Assembly (NCBI GenBank): GCA_016721305.1
Contig: JADKIH010000005.1
Coordinates: forward strand, 62,001 to 126,000
Origin: Bacteroidota bacterium
GTDB taxonomy: Bacteria > Bacteroidota > Bacteroidia > AKYH767-A > 2013-40CM-41-45
Direction of reading: 5' to 3'
Length of the DNA: 64,000 nucleotides
The notes beneath the pieces are model-generated. The model was not told the DNA's origin, did no database searches, and saw only the letters and a list, made by a program, of their open reading frames with translations. Positions 38,039 to 48,951 of this stretch are shown here, one piece after another. The first letter of the stretch is position 1. Each line of letters opens with the position of its first letter. A program made the translations under genes and the position numbers.

Positions 38039-38741
38039 CGGTACCATTTTCTGAGAGTTTTTGCATTGCGGCATCATTCATCATGGAATAATTGCCATCG
38101 GTATTGAAATCGTAGATCGAAGGATTCTTCAACCACTCGTTTAAATTCATTTTTAAATTAATCGCAGAAGTTGTTCCGCTTACCGAGATGGAATGATACA
38201 GCACAACCGGAACTAAATTCGGATTCTTGCCCAAGTGCATTGCATAGCCGTAATTAACTCCGGCATCAGTAAAGTAGCCCTCGAATTTCAAGAAATGATA
38301 TCCGCCTCCTAATGCTTCCGGCCATATCATATTGTTATAATCAACTGTTGCCGGCAATCCGTCGACTATATTATGTGCTGAGTCAACTCCAATATTGAAT
38401 TTAATTCCGATATAATTCCCAATAGCAATTGAACTCACATCGAGCGTAGAGGTAAGATCGCGACCATCACCATAAAAATAATCGGCCAGCTTAACGTTGC
38501 TGCTGTCACTCTTGATCAAATAAATATTGCTCAGAAAATAATTTACAGTTACAACACTAAAAGGCAATCCTGACGGCGTTGTGTATCGCACCGTATCAAA
38601 TACAACAGCCTCGCCATCGACGTTGTAAGTAATCTGAACTTTTACGTTACTTGTTGTCGGCGTCGGATCAACAAAATCGGTTGCGTCCTTCTTGCATGAG
38701 AAGAGCGAAACCAGCACTAATACTAATACCAGCTTTTTCAT
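38022..38741 (-). CDS. MbnP-family (copper-binding) lipoprotein
   Basis: A 239-residue lipoprotein (lipobox VSLFSC) matching the MbnP family: NVKVQITYNVDGEAVVFDTVRY, the VTVNYFLSNIYLIKSD segment, IGIKFNIGVDSAHN, and NNMIWPEALGGGYHFLKFEG. The Trp in MIWPEA corresponds by position to the segment that carries the modified Trp in characterised MbnP proteins (inference from family knowledge). It is overlapped by and coupled to the MbnH-like di-haem gene. There is no methanobactin gene nearby, as is usual for the many Bacteroidota copies of this pair. A role in periplasmic copper handling is likely. Confidence 0.82.
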   Translation of the reverse strand: MKKLVLVLVLVSLFSCKKDATDFVDPTPTTSNVKVQITYNVDGEAVVFDTVRYTTPSGLPFSVVTVNYFLSNIYLIKSDSSNVKLADYFYGDGRDLTSTLDVSSIAIGNYIGIKFNIGVDSAHNIVDGLPATVDYNNMIWPEALGGGYHFLKFEGYFTDAGVNYGYAMHLGKNPNLVPVVLYHSISVSGTTSAINLKMNLNEWLKNPSIYDFNTDGNYSMMNDAAMQKLSENGTDVFSF

Positions 38742-38972
38742 TTCGAACTATTTTACATTATAAATTTCCCGCTAATAGAGGCTAATTGCTATGATTTCAA
38801 TCACGGCGATTTTTGCACATCGTACGGCAATCCTACCGATTTGCGGATTTCTATTAAATTGAACGAAATTCGAAGGCAGTGGTTTAGCCACCAAACCTGC
38901 ATTATCGCAGGAAGACAAACTATTCAAAGATAAATCCTGTCAAAAAAATCAAATTCTTAAGCCATTTCTCAT

Positions 38973-39018
38973 AAAAAAGAGGGCTAACACAGCACCACCC
39001 GTGAATACCCTCTTTAAA
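38973..39018 (-). terminator. Intrinsic terminator of the PFOR operon
   Basis: On the minus strand TTTAAAGAGGG ... CCCTCTTTTTT, an 8-9 bp stem with a long loop followed by T6. It is 14 nt after the small gene that follows PFOR. Confidence 0.6.
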
Positions 39019-39036
39019 ACCACACACTATTTCACA

Positions 39037-39420
39037 CTAAACTCCTATATCTTCATAGATAAAATCTTTTAACTCGGAGAGCAATTTATAACAAGCATCA
39101 ATGCTGTCTTCTCCCAAACAATAACTCATCGAATGGTCTTCCGTTGGCTCGCACTTGCAATTCATCACTCCGAAATTGAACGAGGAGAACTTTTGATTTT
39201 GCGCATTGCACATTTTTGCAAGCTCGTTTACGGTTAACACTTTTGAGTAATCGACACCTTTCGCATCGAGATAGAGTCGTAATATATTTGTAATTGCATT
39301 CTTACTCGCTCCACAAACAGAAATTGATACTACATCTTCCTGTGGCTTTGATAGCTCGTGCGTAATCATGTCGTATGCACCATTAACGCTTTCGAGCAAT
39401 TGTTGATTTACCTGTTTCAT
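39037..39420 (-). CDS. Small hypothetical protein behind PFOR
   Basis: A 127-residue protein starting 12 bp after the PFOR stop codon and so almost certainly cotranscribed. It is largely helical with a SVCGASKNAITNILRLYLDAKGVDY segment that recalls HEPN-like helices, and a cluster of cysteines (MNCKCEP, YCLGE, DACYK). I do not recognise the family. Cys-rich and PFOR-linked, it might bind metal or help assembly, but this is a guess. Confidence 0.6.
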   Translation of the reverse strand: MKQVNQQLLESVNGAYDMITHELSKPQEDVVSISVCGASKNAITNILRLYLDAKGVDYSKVLTVNELAKMCNAQNQKFSSFNFGVMNCKCEPTEDHSMSYCLGEDSIDACYKLLSELKDFIYEDIGV

Positions 39421-39432
39421 AACAAATATCTT

Positions 39433-42400
39433 TTATAACGTTGATAACACTTTTAATGAATCCCATTTCTCTCTTACATATTCTTCGGCTTTGTGCAGTA
39501 ATTCTTCTGCCATCTCCGGATTCTGACGCTGAAGCACGCTGTAACGTCCTTCTTTGTACATGTAATCTTTTAATGCTAAAGTCGGTTCTTTTGAATCGAG
39601 CATGAATCGTTTGCCTTGCGGATTCAACGGATTGTAACGGAACAATGGCCAGTAACCAGATTTTACGGCATTGGATTGTTGTTCGGCTCCATGTCCTAAA
39701 TCGAATCCGTGTGCGATACAATGACTGTATGCAATGATCAAAGAAGTTCCCGGATATGCTTCGGCTTCCTTGATTGCTCGTAACGCCTGACTATCACTCG
39801 CTCCCAAAGCAATCTGAGCAACGTAAACGTTTCCGTTCGCAATAGCTATTTGTCCAAGATTCTTTTTCATCAGTCGCTTACCACTGCTGGAGTATTTCGC
39901 AATCGCTCCGATTGGAGTTGATTTCGATGTTTGTCCGCCGGTATTGGAATATACCTCCGTATCGAGAACCAATACGTTCAGCTTTTCTCCCGTAGAAAGT
40001 ACGTGATCTAATCCGCCATATCCGATATCATACGCCCAACCGTCGCCGCCGATGATCCAAACTGATTTCTTCACGAGATTCTCGGAAAGAACCATGAGTC
40101 GTTTTGCATCATCGCTCGTCTGACCGAGGAGCTTTTGATTCATCTCATTAATATATGTACGCTGAAGCTTAATTCCTGCTTCATTGGACTCGTCATTATT
40201 CAAAATGTTCGTCACCAATGTATCACCAACGACAGGACTCATGCGTTTCAATAATGAAATCGCTGAATCACGACGATGATCGCCTGCAAGCTTGATACCT
40301 AAACCAAATTCGGCATTGTCTTCGAATAATGAGTTCGCCCAAGCCGGTCCGAAACCATCTTTATTCTTACTCCAAGGAGTTGTAGGCAAGTTTGCTCCGT
40401 AAATAGATGAGCATCCGGTTGCATTGGCAACTACCATTCGGTCGCCAAACATCTGTGTCAATATTTTCAGATATGGTGTTTCACCACAGCCTGAACAGGC
40501 ACTTGAGAATTCAAACAGTGGTTGCAGGAATTGTGTTCCTTTCACGCTAGTCATATTCACGCGCTCACGATCCATTTCAGGGAGATTAAAGAAATAGTCC
40601 CAGTTTAATTTTTCGTGTTCAACGAGTGATAAACGATCATGCATGTTGATGGCTTTCACACCTGCATGCTCCTTACTTTCTACCGGACAATATTCAACAC
40701 ACAAATTACAACCGGTACAATCTTCGACTGCTACCTGCAATGTGTACGCTTCGGTTTCTTTATTGTAATCCTTTCCAATCGGCGCAACGTGCTTGAAGCC
40801 TTCCGGTGCTTTACTCAATTGTGATTTATCGTAGATCTTCGCACGAATGGCTGCATGCGGACAAATGATCACACACTTATTACATTGCGTACACATTTCT
40901 TCATCCCACACCGGAACAACGGCTGCGATATTTCTCTTTTCCCACTTCGTAGTTGCCGTTGGATAAGTTCCGTCGACAGGGAAAGCGCTAACAGGAAGAT
41001 CGTCACCCCTGTCCGCTGAGAATTTTCTGAAGAACATTTTGCGCGAAATCAGGTGCGTCTTTGCTCATGGCAAAACTTTCTTCCGGCTTGCTCGTAGCTT
41101 TCACAGGAATCGCAACTTTCTTCATATTCTCCAAAGCCTTATCGACGGCAGCGAAATTTTTATTGATCACTGATTCGCCTTTCGAAGAATAAGTCTTTGC
41201 CAATGCACTCTTAATTTTTGCAACAGCCTCTTCTGCAGAAATGATATTTGAAATAGCAAAGAAGCATGTCTGGAGAATGGTATTGATACGTGAGCCTAAA
41301 CCTGCTTCGCGAGCTACTTTAGTTGCATCAACAACATAGAAGTTAACCTTCTTATCAATTATTTGCTGCTGCATTTGTTGTGGCAACTGATCCCAAACCT
41401 CTGTTTCGCTGAATGGCGAATTGAGAAGGAAGTTACAACCTTCAGATGCATGTTGGAGCAAATCGAATTTGTGAACGAAATTGAACTGGTGACAAGCAAT
41501 GAAGTTTGCATCGTTCACCAAATAAGTTGAATGAATCGGATTGTGTCCGAAACGCAAGTGAGAAACAGTAGAAGAACCTGACTTTTTAGAATCGTACACA
41601 AAGTAGCCTTGTACAAAGAAGTCGGTCGACTCACCAATGATTTTAATGGAATTCTTATTCGCACTCACCGTACCATCGGCACCCAGACCGAAGAACAAAC
41701 CTTCGAACTGATGCAATTTTCCGGGCACAAAGTTTTTATCGTATGAAAGGCTGAGATGCGTTACATCGTCGTTGATACCAACAGTGAAGTGATTGATCGG
41801 ATTCGGCTTCGTCATTTCGTCGAAGATCGCTTTCACCATTGCCGGTGTAAATTCCTTTGAAGAAAGTCCGTAACGACCGCCGATTACTTTCGGCATTTTT
41901 GCGAAATGCGGTTTGTCGCTTGCTGTATTTTCAGCAATAGCAGTGATGACATCCTGATACAACGGCTCACCGATTGCTCCCGGTTCTTTTGTACGATCGA
42001 GAACGGTGATGTATTTCGCAGTTGAAGGAATGACGTTTATGAAATCGCTTACAGAGAACGGACGGAACAAATGAACTTTTACATAGCCAAGTTTCTCGCC
42101 TTTATCGTTGAGGTATTGAGTAGTTTCTTCAACAGCACCAACGCCTGAACCCATAAGGATAATTACCTTTTCCGCTTGCGGGTGTCCGTGGTATGAGAAA
42201 AGTTGGTAGTTACGTCCGGTTAATGAGCCAAATTGTTTCATCGTTTCGGCAACGATTCCCGGAGTGTTATTGTAGAATGTATTACACGCTTCGCGATTTT
42301 GGAAATACACATCCGGATTTTGCGCCGTCCCTTTTAAAGTCGGGTGAGCCGGAGAAATGCCACGTTGACGAATAACATTTACTTCGTCTTCGTTAATCAT

Positions 42401-42979
42401 CGCACGAATTGTTTCATCAGGAATCACCGAAACTTTCGCCAATTCGTGAGAAGTGCGGAAACCATCGAAGGCATTGATAAACGGTACGCGTGATTTGATG
42501 GTAGCTGCCTGCGTGATCAGTGCAAAATCCATTGCTTCCTGCACATTGCTGGCGAAGAGCATGGCAAAGCCTGTAGAACGAACCGACATTACATCGGAGT
42601 GATCACCGAAAATAGAGAGTGCATGAGTTGCAATTGTACGAGCTGCAACATGCAAAACGAAAGGTGTAAGTTCACCTGCTATCTTGAACATATCCGGAAT
42701 CATCAGCAACAAACCTTGCGATGATGTGAATGAAGTTGAAAGCGCTCCCCCGATCAATGAACCATGAATGGCACCTGCAGCACTATCTTCACTCTGCATT
42801 TCCTGAATACGCGGAATTTCACCCCAGATATTTAATTTTCCTTTATTTGACCATTCATCACAAAACTCTCCCATCGCAGAGGAAGGCGTGATCGGATAAA
42901 TTGCACAAACATCATTTGTTTTGTAGGCGACATGAGCGACTGCTTCATTGCCATCCATAACTTTTAATAACTCGGACAT
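39433..42979 (-). CDS. nifJ: Pyruvate:ferredoxin/flavodoxin oxidoreductase, frameshifted
   Basis: Oxidative decarboxylation of pyruvate to acetyl-CoA with reduced ferredoxin or flavodoxin. Single-chain PFOR of about 1,180 residues from ATG 42979 (MSELLKVMDGNEAVAHVAYKT). In order: alpha domain with YPITPSSAMGEFCDEW, gamma domain with FFGLGADGTVSANKNSIKII, two 4Fe-4S sites (CTQCNKCVIICP, CTGCNLCVEYCP), the proximal cluster CSACSGCGETPY, and the TPP site GDGWAYDIGYGGLDHVL. The frame breaks at CCCC (41006-41009, plus strand): one extra base. With three, the join reads SGQGDDLPVSAFPVDGTYP, the strictly conserved PFOR linker. The frame is open to 43141 but the family starts near MSELL. Confidence 0.93.
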
Positions 42980-43682
42980 ATATTGACTGATTTGTAATAA
43001 CGAAATTCGAGATTTTAGGTCCATCGTTGCGGAGATTTCCGGCGGTTGTGGTCCACCACTCTCTTCTCGAATTTTTAAATTGGAATGGTGCTGTTTCTTT
43101 CGATTAAAAGTAAAAGCATCCGCCGACCTGACACATGACACAAATCACTTCCGGACAGATGTTTGTCATGTTATGGTACAAAGAAATAGCGGTTAATTAA
43201 TAGTTGGCCTCCAAGAATGCTCAAAATTCGCCCTTTTTCAGGGTATGCTTTTCCTTCTAAACTAGCAAGGGAAAAGCCGAAGCCACTTATTAGAGTAAGC
43301 TCGGCACATAACCCAGGCCTTCATCAAAAGGATTTTGAATGAATTTCGACACTATGATATTATTCCAACGCTCAAAATAAAATTAGGCTTTGACATTGCT
43401 CAAACTTTTTCATTCAAAATTGAAGATAATTCTTGCGAAGTGTGAATGATGTAACAATTTCGCCAAATTGTATAACACTCATTCTCGATCGGTAGATGAT
43501 CTTTGTCGAAGATATTCAGACTGAATAGCGGAAGACCCTACACAACAAAGTAGTTTTAACATGCCTTCCTTTTTAGCTATCCTTTTTGAATAAAAGCAAT
43601 AAAAAAGAACTCTTCTTTTCTGCTTCATAATTTATACTTCATACTTGTGAAGCCTTACCTCGTGCTCTCAAGACACCTACCA
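42980..43682. other. Divergent intergenic region
   Basis: About 700 bp between divergent PFOR and lipoprotein genes. It contains the operator/promoter at 43441-43505. I see no gene or RNA elsewhere in it. Confidence 0.55.
43441..43505 (+). promoter_or_regulatory. Shared direct-repeat operator/promoter, copy A
   Basis: AATGATGTAAC (43445) and AATTGTATAAC (43466) form a direct repeat with 21-bp period. ATCTTTG follows, with CTTTG at 43501, exactly 60 nt after the block start. It lies about 180 nt upstream of the lipoprotein gene at 43683. Confidence 0.65.
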
Positions 43683-44138
43683 ATGAAACACTATTTATCA
43701 CTTCCTACTCTTATCGTACTCGCAAGTACGGTCATGTTCCAGGGCTGCGAATCAAATAATCGCGCAGTAAAAATCGAACTTACTGCCTTAGGCTCTCTTC
43801 CCGGCCAGTTAGTTTCTTCTGAAAATGACATTGCCTTTGCACAAAAAGAAACATACAGCGATTATGAAAAATTCATTAAAGAAGCAAAACTAAAAATCAG
43901 TCGCAACGAAGCATCAATTGTTCGAATGAATGCCCGAATTCCACGCATGAAAAAAGCTAGTCAGGAAGCTTTCAAAAGATCAATTGATCTTATAGCCTCT
44001 AAAAACGTCGTATTGAAAGCTAAACTCGAGCTATATATCGAAGATGGTGTAGGTAATTGGCAAACTTTCAGAAAAGAACTATTCGCCGAATTAAATGCGC
44101 TCGATCTTGAAATTAATAACGCAATGGCTCAGAAATAA
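43683..44138 (+). CDS. Helical lipoprotein, unknown function
   Basis: A 151-residue lipoprotein from ATG 43683 (MKHYLSLPTLIVLASTVMFQGC); twelve upstream codons are open but lie outside the signal. The mature protein is almost entirely helical and charged (DYEKFIKEAKLKISRNEASIVRMNARI), suggesting a coiled coil. I know no family for it. It is the first gene behind operator A, and a small ORF follows at 44176. Expression may be stress-regulated through the shared operator (inference). Confidence 0.75.
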   Translation: MKHYLSLPTLIVLASTVMFQGCESNNRAVKIELTALGSLPGQLVSSENDIAFAQKETYSDYEKFIKEAKLKISRNEASIVRMNARIPRMKKASQEAFKRSIDLIASKNVVLKAKLELYIEDGVGNWQTFRKELFAELNALDLEINNAMAQK

Positions 44139-44175
44139 TCACACCAGTAAATTAAATTCTTTTAACTAAAAAAAA

Positions 44176-44394
44176 GTGAAAAACCGAACATCGATTCTGA
44201 CACCTGCAAATTTTTATCCTACAATGCTCGCCGCTGATTCGGCCATAGGACAAGTGGTACAACGATACAATATTATCCGAGCTAAACTTGAAAATTATTT
44301 TATTCCTTCGAATAATATCGACGGATACGAGTCAGCCAAAAAGAAACAAGACGTAAATGCAGCCAGCAAATACGGAACAAAACTCGGAGAATAA
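44176..44394 (+). CDS. Small hypothetical ORF
   Basis: A 72-residue ORF with a GTG start, MKNRTSILTPANFYPTMLAAD, 37 nt after the lipoprotein. It has no signal peptide and no recognised domain. Weak support: sensible amino-acid composition and position in the same unit. It could be a decayed gene. Confidence 0.35.
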   Translation: MKNRTSILTPANFYPTMLAADSAIGQVVQRYNIIRAKLENYFIPSNNIDGYESAKKKQDVNAASKYGTKLGE

Positions 44395-44503
44395 ATTACC
44401 GGAAAATGAACTCTAAATTTCTTGAAGTACAGTCGTTTTTATTGCGCTCTGCATTACAGATAAATAATTCTGTACAATTTATTTTTCGGATAATGAACTG
44501 ATC

Positions 44504-44568
44504 AGCGAATTATGCAATTCAAATTAATTATTGTATAACAACACTGCTTCTTATCACTCCGACCTTTG
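44504..44568 (+). promoter_or_regulatory. Shared direct-repeat operator/promoter, copy D
   Basis: AATTATGCAAT (44508) and TATTGTATAAC (44529), 21 bp apart. The -7-like GACCTTTG has CTTTG at 44564, 60 nt from the block start. It lies about 50 nt before the phosphatase gene. Confidence 0.65.
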
Positions 44569-44618
44569 TATGTCACACTAAAAAGCGAAGTCTATGGCTT
44601 TTAAAACAAAACATACAA

Positions 44619-47229
44619 ATGAAAGCTCTCCTCAACAACTGTATAGGGATCATCCTTCTCCTTAACACAGCCTTTACTGCGCAAGCTCAGTCGGCAAACA
44701 GTCCGCAAGAGTTGCCTAACACCTCCTCCTTTTCGAGCGCTCAACATTCACAACATCTTCTTCGCAAAATTGATCGATCCAAAACTTCACTGCGATTCGA
44801 GCCGGACCTGAACAAAACAAATTCGTCTTTGGCTTCCTGCGGAACTCCGAATCTCTCGTTGTTTGGCTCCAGAAATGAGTGGATCTACTGCTGAAGTTTA
44901 TTGGGTTGCTGTATCCGGAGCAATTTCATACAAGGTAGAATACCGAATCCGAAATGTAGGCGCATCATACTCCGCACCGATTTCGACCACTACCACTTTT
45001 GTTACTCTTACAGGTTTAAGCGCGTCTACTAAATACGAATTTATTGTTCAAGCTGTTTGCTCAGGTAATATCCTCAGTGCGTTCTCCTCGAGCGGATGGT
45101 TTACGACTACTGCTGCTACTTCATCGTGTGGAACACCGAATCTCACGTACTTCGGATATCGAAATCTTACAGGCAATACTGCTGAAGTATATTGGAATGC
45201 TGTAGCCGGGGCTATTTCCTACAATGTAGAATATCGAATTAGAAATGTGGGAGCTCTTTACTCCGCTCCTCTTTCGACAACAACAACCGCTTTAATCATT
45301 ACAGGCTTAACACCGTCCACCAAGTACGAATTCATCGTTCAGGCAGTCTGCCCCGGAAATGCATTAAGCACATTTTCGCCCAGTGGTTGGTTCACAACTA
45401 CAGCCGTTGTCACAACATGTCCAACTCCCGTAATCGCCAATTTTGGAACGAGGAACGTAACCGGCTCTTCTGCTGAAATATTTTGGGCTGCAGTTGCCGG
45501 AGCTATTTCATATAATATTGAATTTCGGGTGCGCAATGTCGGCGCCACTTATTCTGCCCCGATTTCAACAAGTGCCCCGTCGATAGTTCTTTTTGGATTA
45601 ACTCCAACGACCAATTATGAATTTATCATTCAAACCGTTTGCTCAAACGGCAGCAGTAGTGCTTTCTCCTCGAGTGGCTGGTTTAGTACGATTTCAGGTG
45701 GCGGCACAACTACAACACTTATAAGGGGCCCGTATCTAACTATTGCAACGAGCAATTCTATCACTATACAATGGAGAACAAGTACGTCAGTTGGATCTGA
45801 AGTAAAGTATGGATTAAGTTCTGCTGCCTTAACTAATATTGCTTCAAATGCCAATGTAAGTACTGAGCATTCCATTACTATTGGCGGATTAGTTACAAAC
45901 ACGAAATATTATTATTCCATTGGCCAAAGCGGAACAATATTACAAGGCGATATTTCGAACTTCTTTTTTACGGCACCACAGAATGGCAGCACGCAAGCTT
46001 TGAAATTTTGGGTGACCGGAGATTTCGGTAACGGAAGTGCGACACAACTAGCTGTTCGAAACTCCTTCACAACAAACACCTCCGGGCAAAACGTAAATGG
46101 CTGGCTATGGCTTGGCGATAACGCATATAACAATGGCACTGATGCAGAATATCAAAGCAAAGTTTTCGATGTGTACACTTCCATTTTTAAAAGTCTTCCG
46201 GTTTTCCCTGCTCCGGGAAATCACGATTACGCTCAGTCGGGTTATCAAAGTTCGGCGGCAATGGGTACCAACTTCCCATACTTCAGCATTTTTGCTCTGC
46301 CTGTAACATCAGGAACTGAAAAATACTATTCCTCGAATTACGGAAATGTCCATTTCATCTCACTCGACAGTTATGGATCATACAACACAGTTGGAAGCCC
46401 TATGTACAATTGGCTTCAAAACGATTTGTCATCTAACACGCAACAATGGACAATTGTCTACTTCCATCATCCGCCGTATTCAAAAGGAAGTCATGATTCT
46501 GACACCGAAATTGAGATGGTGAATATGAGAAACAATATTGTTCCCTTACTCGAATCGTTCGGCGTTGATCTGGTATTATCGGGGCATAGTCATAACTACG
46601 AGCGCAGCTTCTTCCTGAAAAATCAAACAGGCCCGGAAACCGCATTTAACTCCGGTATCTACCCTGCAGGAAATGTCGTTCAGTCCGGTGCGGGTCCGTA
46701 CATTAAAACAAGTCGTACTGGCAACGGAACAGTATACATAGTCTGCGGAGTTTCCGGTCAAGCAAATGGCACAACTACTCCGGGGTATCCGCATAACGCC
46801 ATGTATAAATCCATTTCAACTTCGAATGGCAGTTTGATTCTCGACATCAATGGCAATACACTTACCTGTAAATACCTCAATTCAACAGGCGTCATTGACG
46901 ACCAATTCTCCATTCAAAAACCGGCATTCAGTCCGCTGATTTATTCAAGTGAGAATTATCAAAACGATATAACGACAATCGAAAGTTCAATATACCCAAA
47001 TCCTACCAGCAACGACATCAACATAAGTCTTAACAACACTCTTGATCTCACAGTCAATGTTTCAGTGTACGACATGAAAGGAACACTTGTATTCAACAAA
47101 AACTATCTAAAATTAAAAGGCAGTAATTTGTTTATTGAAAACATTAAGGAGCAAATGCCGATCGGAATCTATATTATGCATTTAACAGGTGCAAATTTAC
47201 GCTCCGCTCACAAACTTATTATTGAATAG
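44619..47229 (+). CDS. Fibronectin III-purple acid phosphatase T9SS protein, frameshifted
   Basis: A secreted metallophosphoesterase of about 865 residues: signal ending TAQAQ, three fibronectin III modules in tandem (each 'CGTPNL..FG.RN...SAEVYW..V.GAISYN.EYRIRNVG'), a purple-acid-phosphatase N domain, then the catalytic domain. The metal ligands are in TGDFGNG, WLGDNAYN, GNHDY, HHPPYS and SGHSHNYERS, all intact. It ends in a sorting domain (YPNPTSNDINISL ... MPIGIYIMHLTG). The first Fn3 module is split near 44876 (AAATGAGTGG): two lost bases would restore RN-x-SGSTAEVYW. Phosphatase activity outside the cell is likely. Confidence 0.88.
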
Positions 47230-47359
47230 AAGGATAATTGAGGGAAACGGACAGACCCATTAAGTATAATTTCAAAAAAGCACACCGATTCAAATTTCGA
47301 CAAATAGTTGATTTAGGTCTTTGTATGAGCATATATCGCACTTATTACCACATCGCATG

Positions 47360-47424
47360 TGTGAATGATGCAACAATTCTCTGCAATTCTATAACAGACG
47401 ACTCTCACCTATAGGCGACCTTTG
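47360..47424 (+). promoter_or_regulatory. Shared direct-repeat operator/promoter, copy B
   Basis: AATGATGCAAC (47364) and AATTCTATAAC (47385), 21 bp apart; CTTTG at 47420, again 60 nt from the block start. It lies 45 nt before the ATG of the duplicated-domain gene. Confidence 0.68.
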
Positions 47425-47468
47425 AGCAAGAATAAAACCTAACATTAAAATCAATTAAACTATTCAAT

Positions 47469-48326
47469 ATGAAAAAGCCATTCAAACTTATTTTACTTGC
47501 CCTGATGGGAAGTATTACCGCCGTTCCGGCACAAACTCCTGCTATTATCACGAGCGACAAAACAGGCTGGCACAAAATCGCTGAAACAACGGTCGATTTT
47601 AAAAAAGAAAAAGATGAAGTAAGCGTACTTATATCTGATCGCTTTGCTTCTATTCAATTCAGAGTAATAGATGCTCCTATTCAATTAGTATCTCTCGAAA
47701 TTTTTTATGAAAGCGGCGACAAACAAGATATCGCTGTCAACTCAACAATTAAATCGAAAGGTTCTAGTCGGATCATTGATCTGAATGGTGGAGAACGCAG
47801 CCTTAAAAGAATTGCTTTTGTGTACAAGACCCTTCCCAACAGCAAAGATGTAAAAGCTCATGTAGAAATCTGGGGATTGAAAACCAATACAGATGAAAAG
47901 ATAACAGGAGAAATTAAATCCAATAGCACAAAAACAGAAGAGTCTAAATCAATGGGAATGCCAAGCCTTATGGTCAGTGACTCTAAAGGATGGCATAAAA
48001 TCGGCGATCGTACCGTTGATTTTAAGATTGACAAAGACGTCTTCAATGTTATTGGAGCCGATCGATTCTCTGCAATTAAAATCAAAGCTATTGACGCTTC
48101 TATCTTGATCAGTAATCTTACTGTAACCTATGAATCAGGTGATGTTCAATACATCAATTTCGATACAAAAATTATGGCCGGAACTGAAACAAAAGAAATT
48201 ATGCTCAATGGCGGCGAACGCAGCCTGAAAACGATTGCATTCGAATACAAAACTATCCCGAACGAAACTGCCACAAAAGCAGAACTCGAAGTATGGGGAT
48301 TGAAAACAAACTTGGTAACAAAGTAG
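47469..48326 (+). CDS. Secreted protein with two tandem copies of one domain (DUF2541-like)
   Basis: A 285-residue exported protein (signal ending AVPAQ). It consists of two repeats, about residues 27-145 and 160-282, each with SDK/SK-GWHKI....TVDFK..KD, an FYESGDKQDI or TYESGDVQYI strand, LNGGERSLKxIAFxYKT and an E-WGLKTN ending. The pattern of a Gly-Gly-x-Arg-x-Leu-Lys turn and a terminal W-G recalls DUF2541-like domains, which I name cautiously. Function is unknown; a beta-sandwich is expected. Operator B is immediately upstream and a strong terminator immediately downstream. Confidence 0.78.
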   Translation: MKKPFKLILLALMGSITAVPAQTPAIITSDKTGWHKIAETTVDFKKEKDEVSVLISDRFASIQFRVIDAPIQLVSLEIFYESGDKQDIAVNSTIKSKGSSRIIDLNGGERSLKRIAFVYKTLPNSKDVKAHVEIWGLKTNTDEKITGEIKSNSTKTEESKSMGMPSLMVSDSKGWHKIGDRTVDFKIDKDVFNVIGADRFSAIKIKAIDASILISNLTVTYESGDVQYINFDTKIMAGTETKEIMLNGGERSLKTIAFEYKTIPNETATKAELEVWGLKTNLVTK

Positions 48327-48341
48327 TGTATAGTGTATGTG

Positions 48342-48378
48342 AACCGTGCAGGTGAGTTTTCCTGCACGGTTTTTTTAA
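48342..48378 (+). terminator. Intrinsic terminator
   Basis: AACCGTGCAGG, TGAGTTTT, CCTGCACGGTT and seven Ts; 11-bp perfect stem. The next ATG is 24 nt downstream, so the DUF4199-like gene needs read-through or its own promoter. Confidence 0.93.
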
Positions 48379-48394
48379 ATTCAAAACTTCTTTC

Positions 48395-48889
48395 ATGAAA
48401 ACGAAAATAAATAAAGTATCGCTCGGTCAAATAGGCATCAAAGGTGGAGCTCTGATTTACGTAGCCTTATTGCTTTATTTTTTATTTATCGAAAACTTTG
48501 ACCTCATCGGAAGTCCGATCGCATGGAGCTTTAACTTCATTATATTATTCGCAGGGCTCTATTTTGTGTACCGGTATTATCGATCACAAACATCACTGAA
48601 TGTCGAATATTTCCAGGGACTTCTTCTTGGAAGCCTAACTTCCGTCATCAGCTCTGTTGCCTACGCAAGCTTTGTGTTCATCGACTTCACTTTTATCGCA
48701 CCCGACGAATTAGCCTTGCTCGAGAAAAACTGGTTGTTCATGGGCTCTCCAATGACGGCATTTACCGCATCCGGAGCTACGCTGATTGAAGGTCTTTCAT
48801 CGGGCTTAATGATTTCCTTTATCCTCATGCAATATTACAAATCGGGCTTTAAACAACTCATCAATCTAAATCCAGTCGAACTGCCATAA
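48395..48889 (+). CDS. Four-helix membrane protein (DUF4199-like)
   Basis: A 164-residue integral membrane protein with four hydrophobic segments: about 14-36, 44-64, 76-97 and 125-150. The amphipathic K/R-rich ends and the YFQGLLLGSLTSVIS segment resemble DUF4199 proteins of Bacteroidota. No residues point to transport or catalysis. It follows a terminator directly. Confidence 0.75.
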   Translation: MKTKINKVSLGQIGIKGGALIYVALLLYFLFIENFDLIGSPIAWSFNFIILFAGLYFVYRYYRSQTSLNVEYFQGLLLGSLTSVISSVAYASFVFIDFTFIAPDELALLEKNWLFMGSPMTAFTASGATLIEGLSSGLMISFILMQYYKSGFKQLINLNPVELP

Positions 48890-48951
48890 AACGAAAACAA
48901 ACATCTCATGCATGAATAAATGAAGCCGAATATTGGGACCACTAGTTCATC

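Noticed and set aside
39433..43141. PFOR as two natural subunits
   Set aside because: The break is in the middle of a conserved linker and at a C4 run; single-chain enzyme is the better reading.
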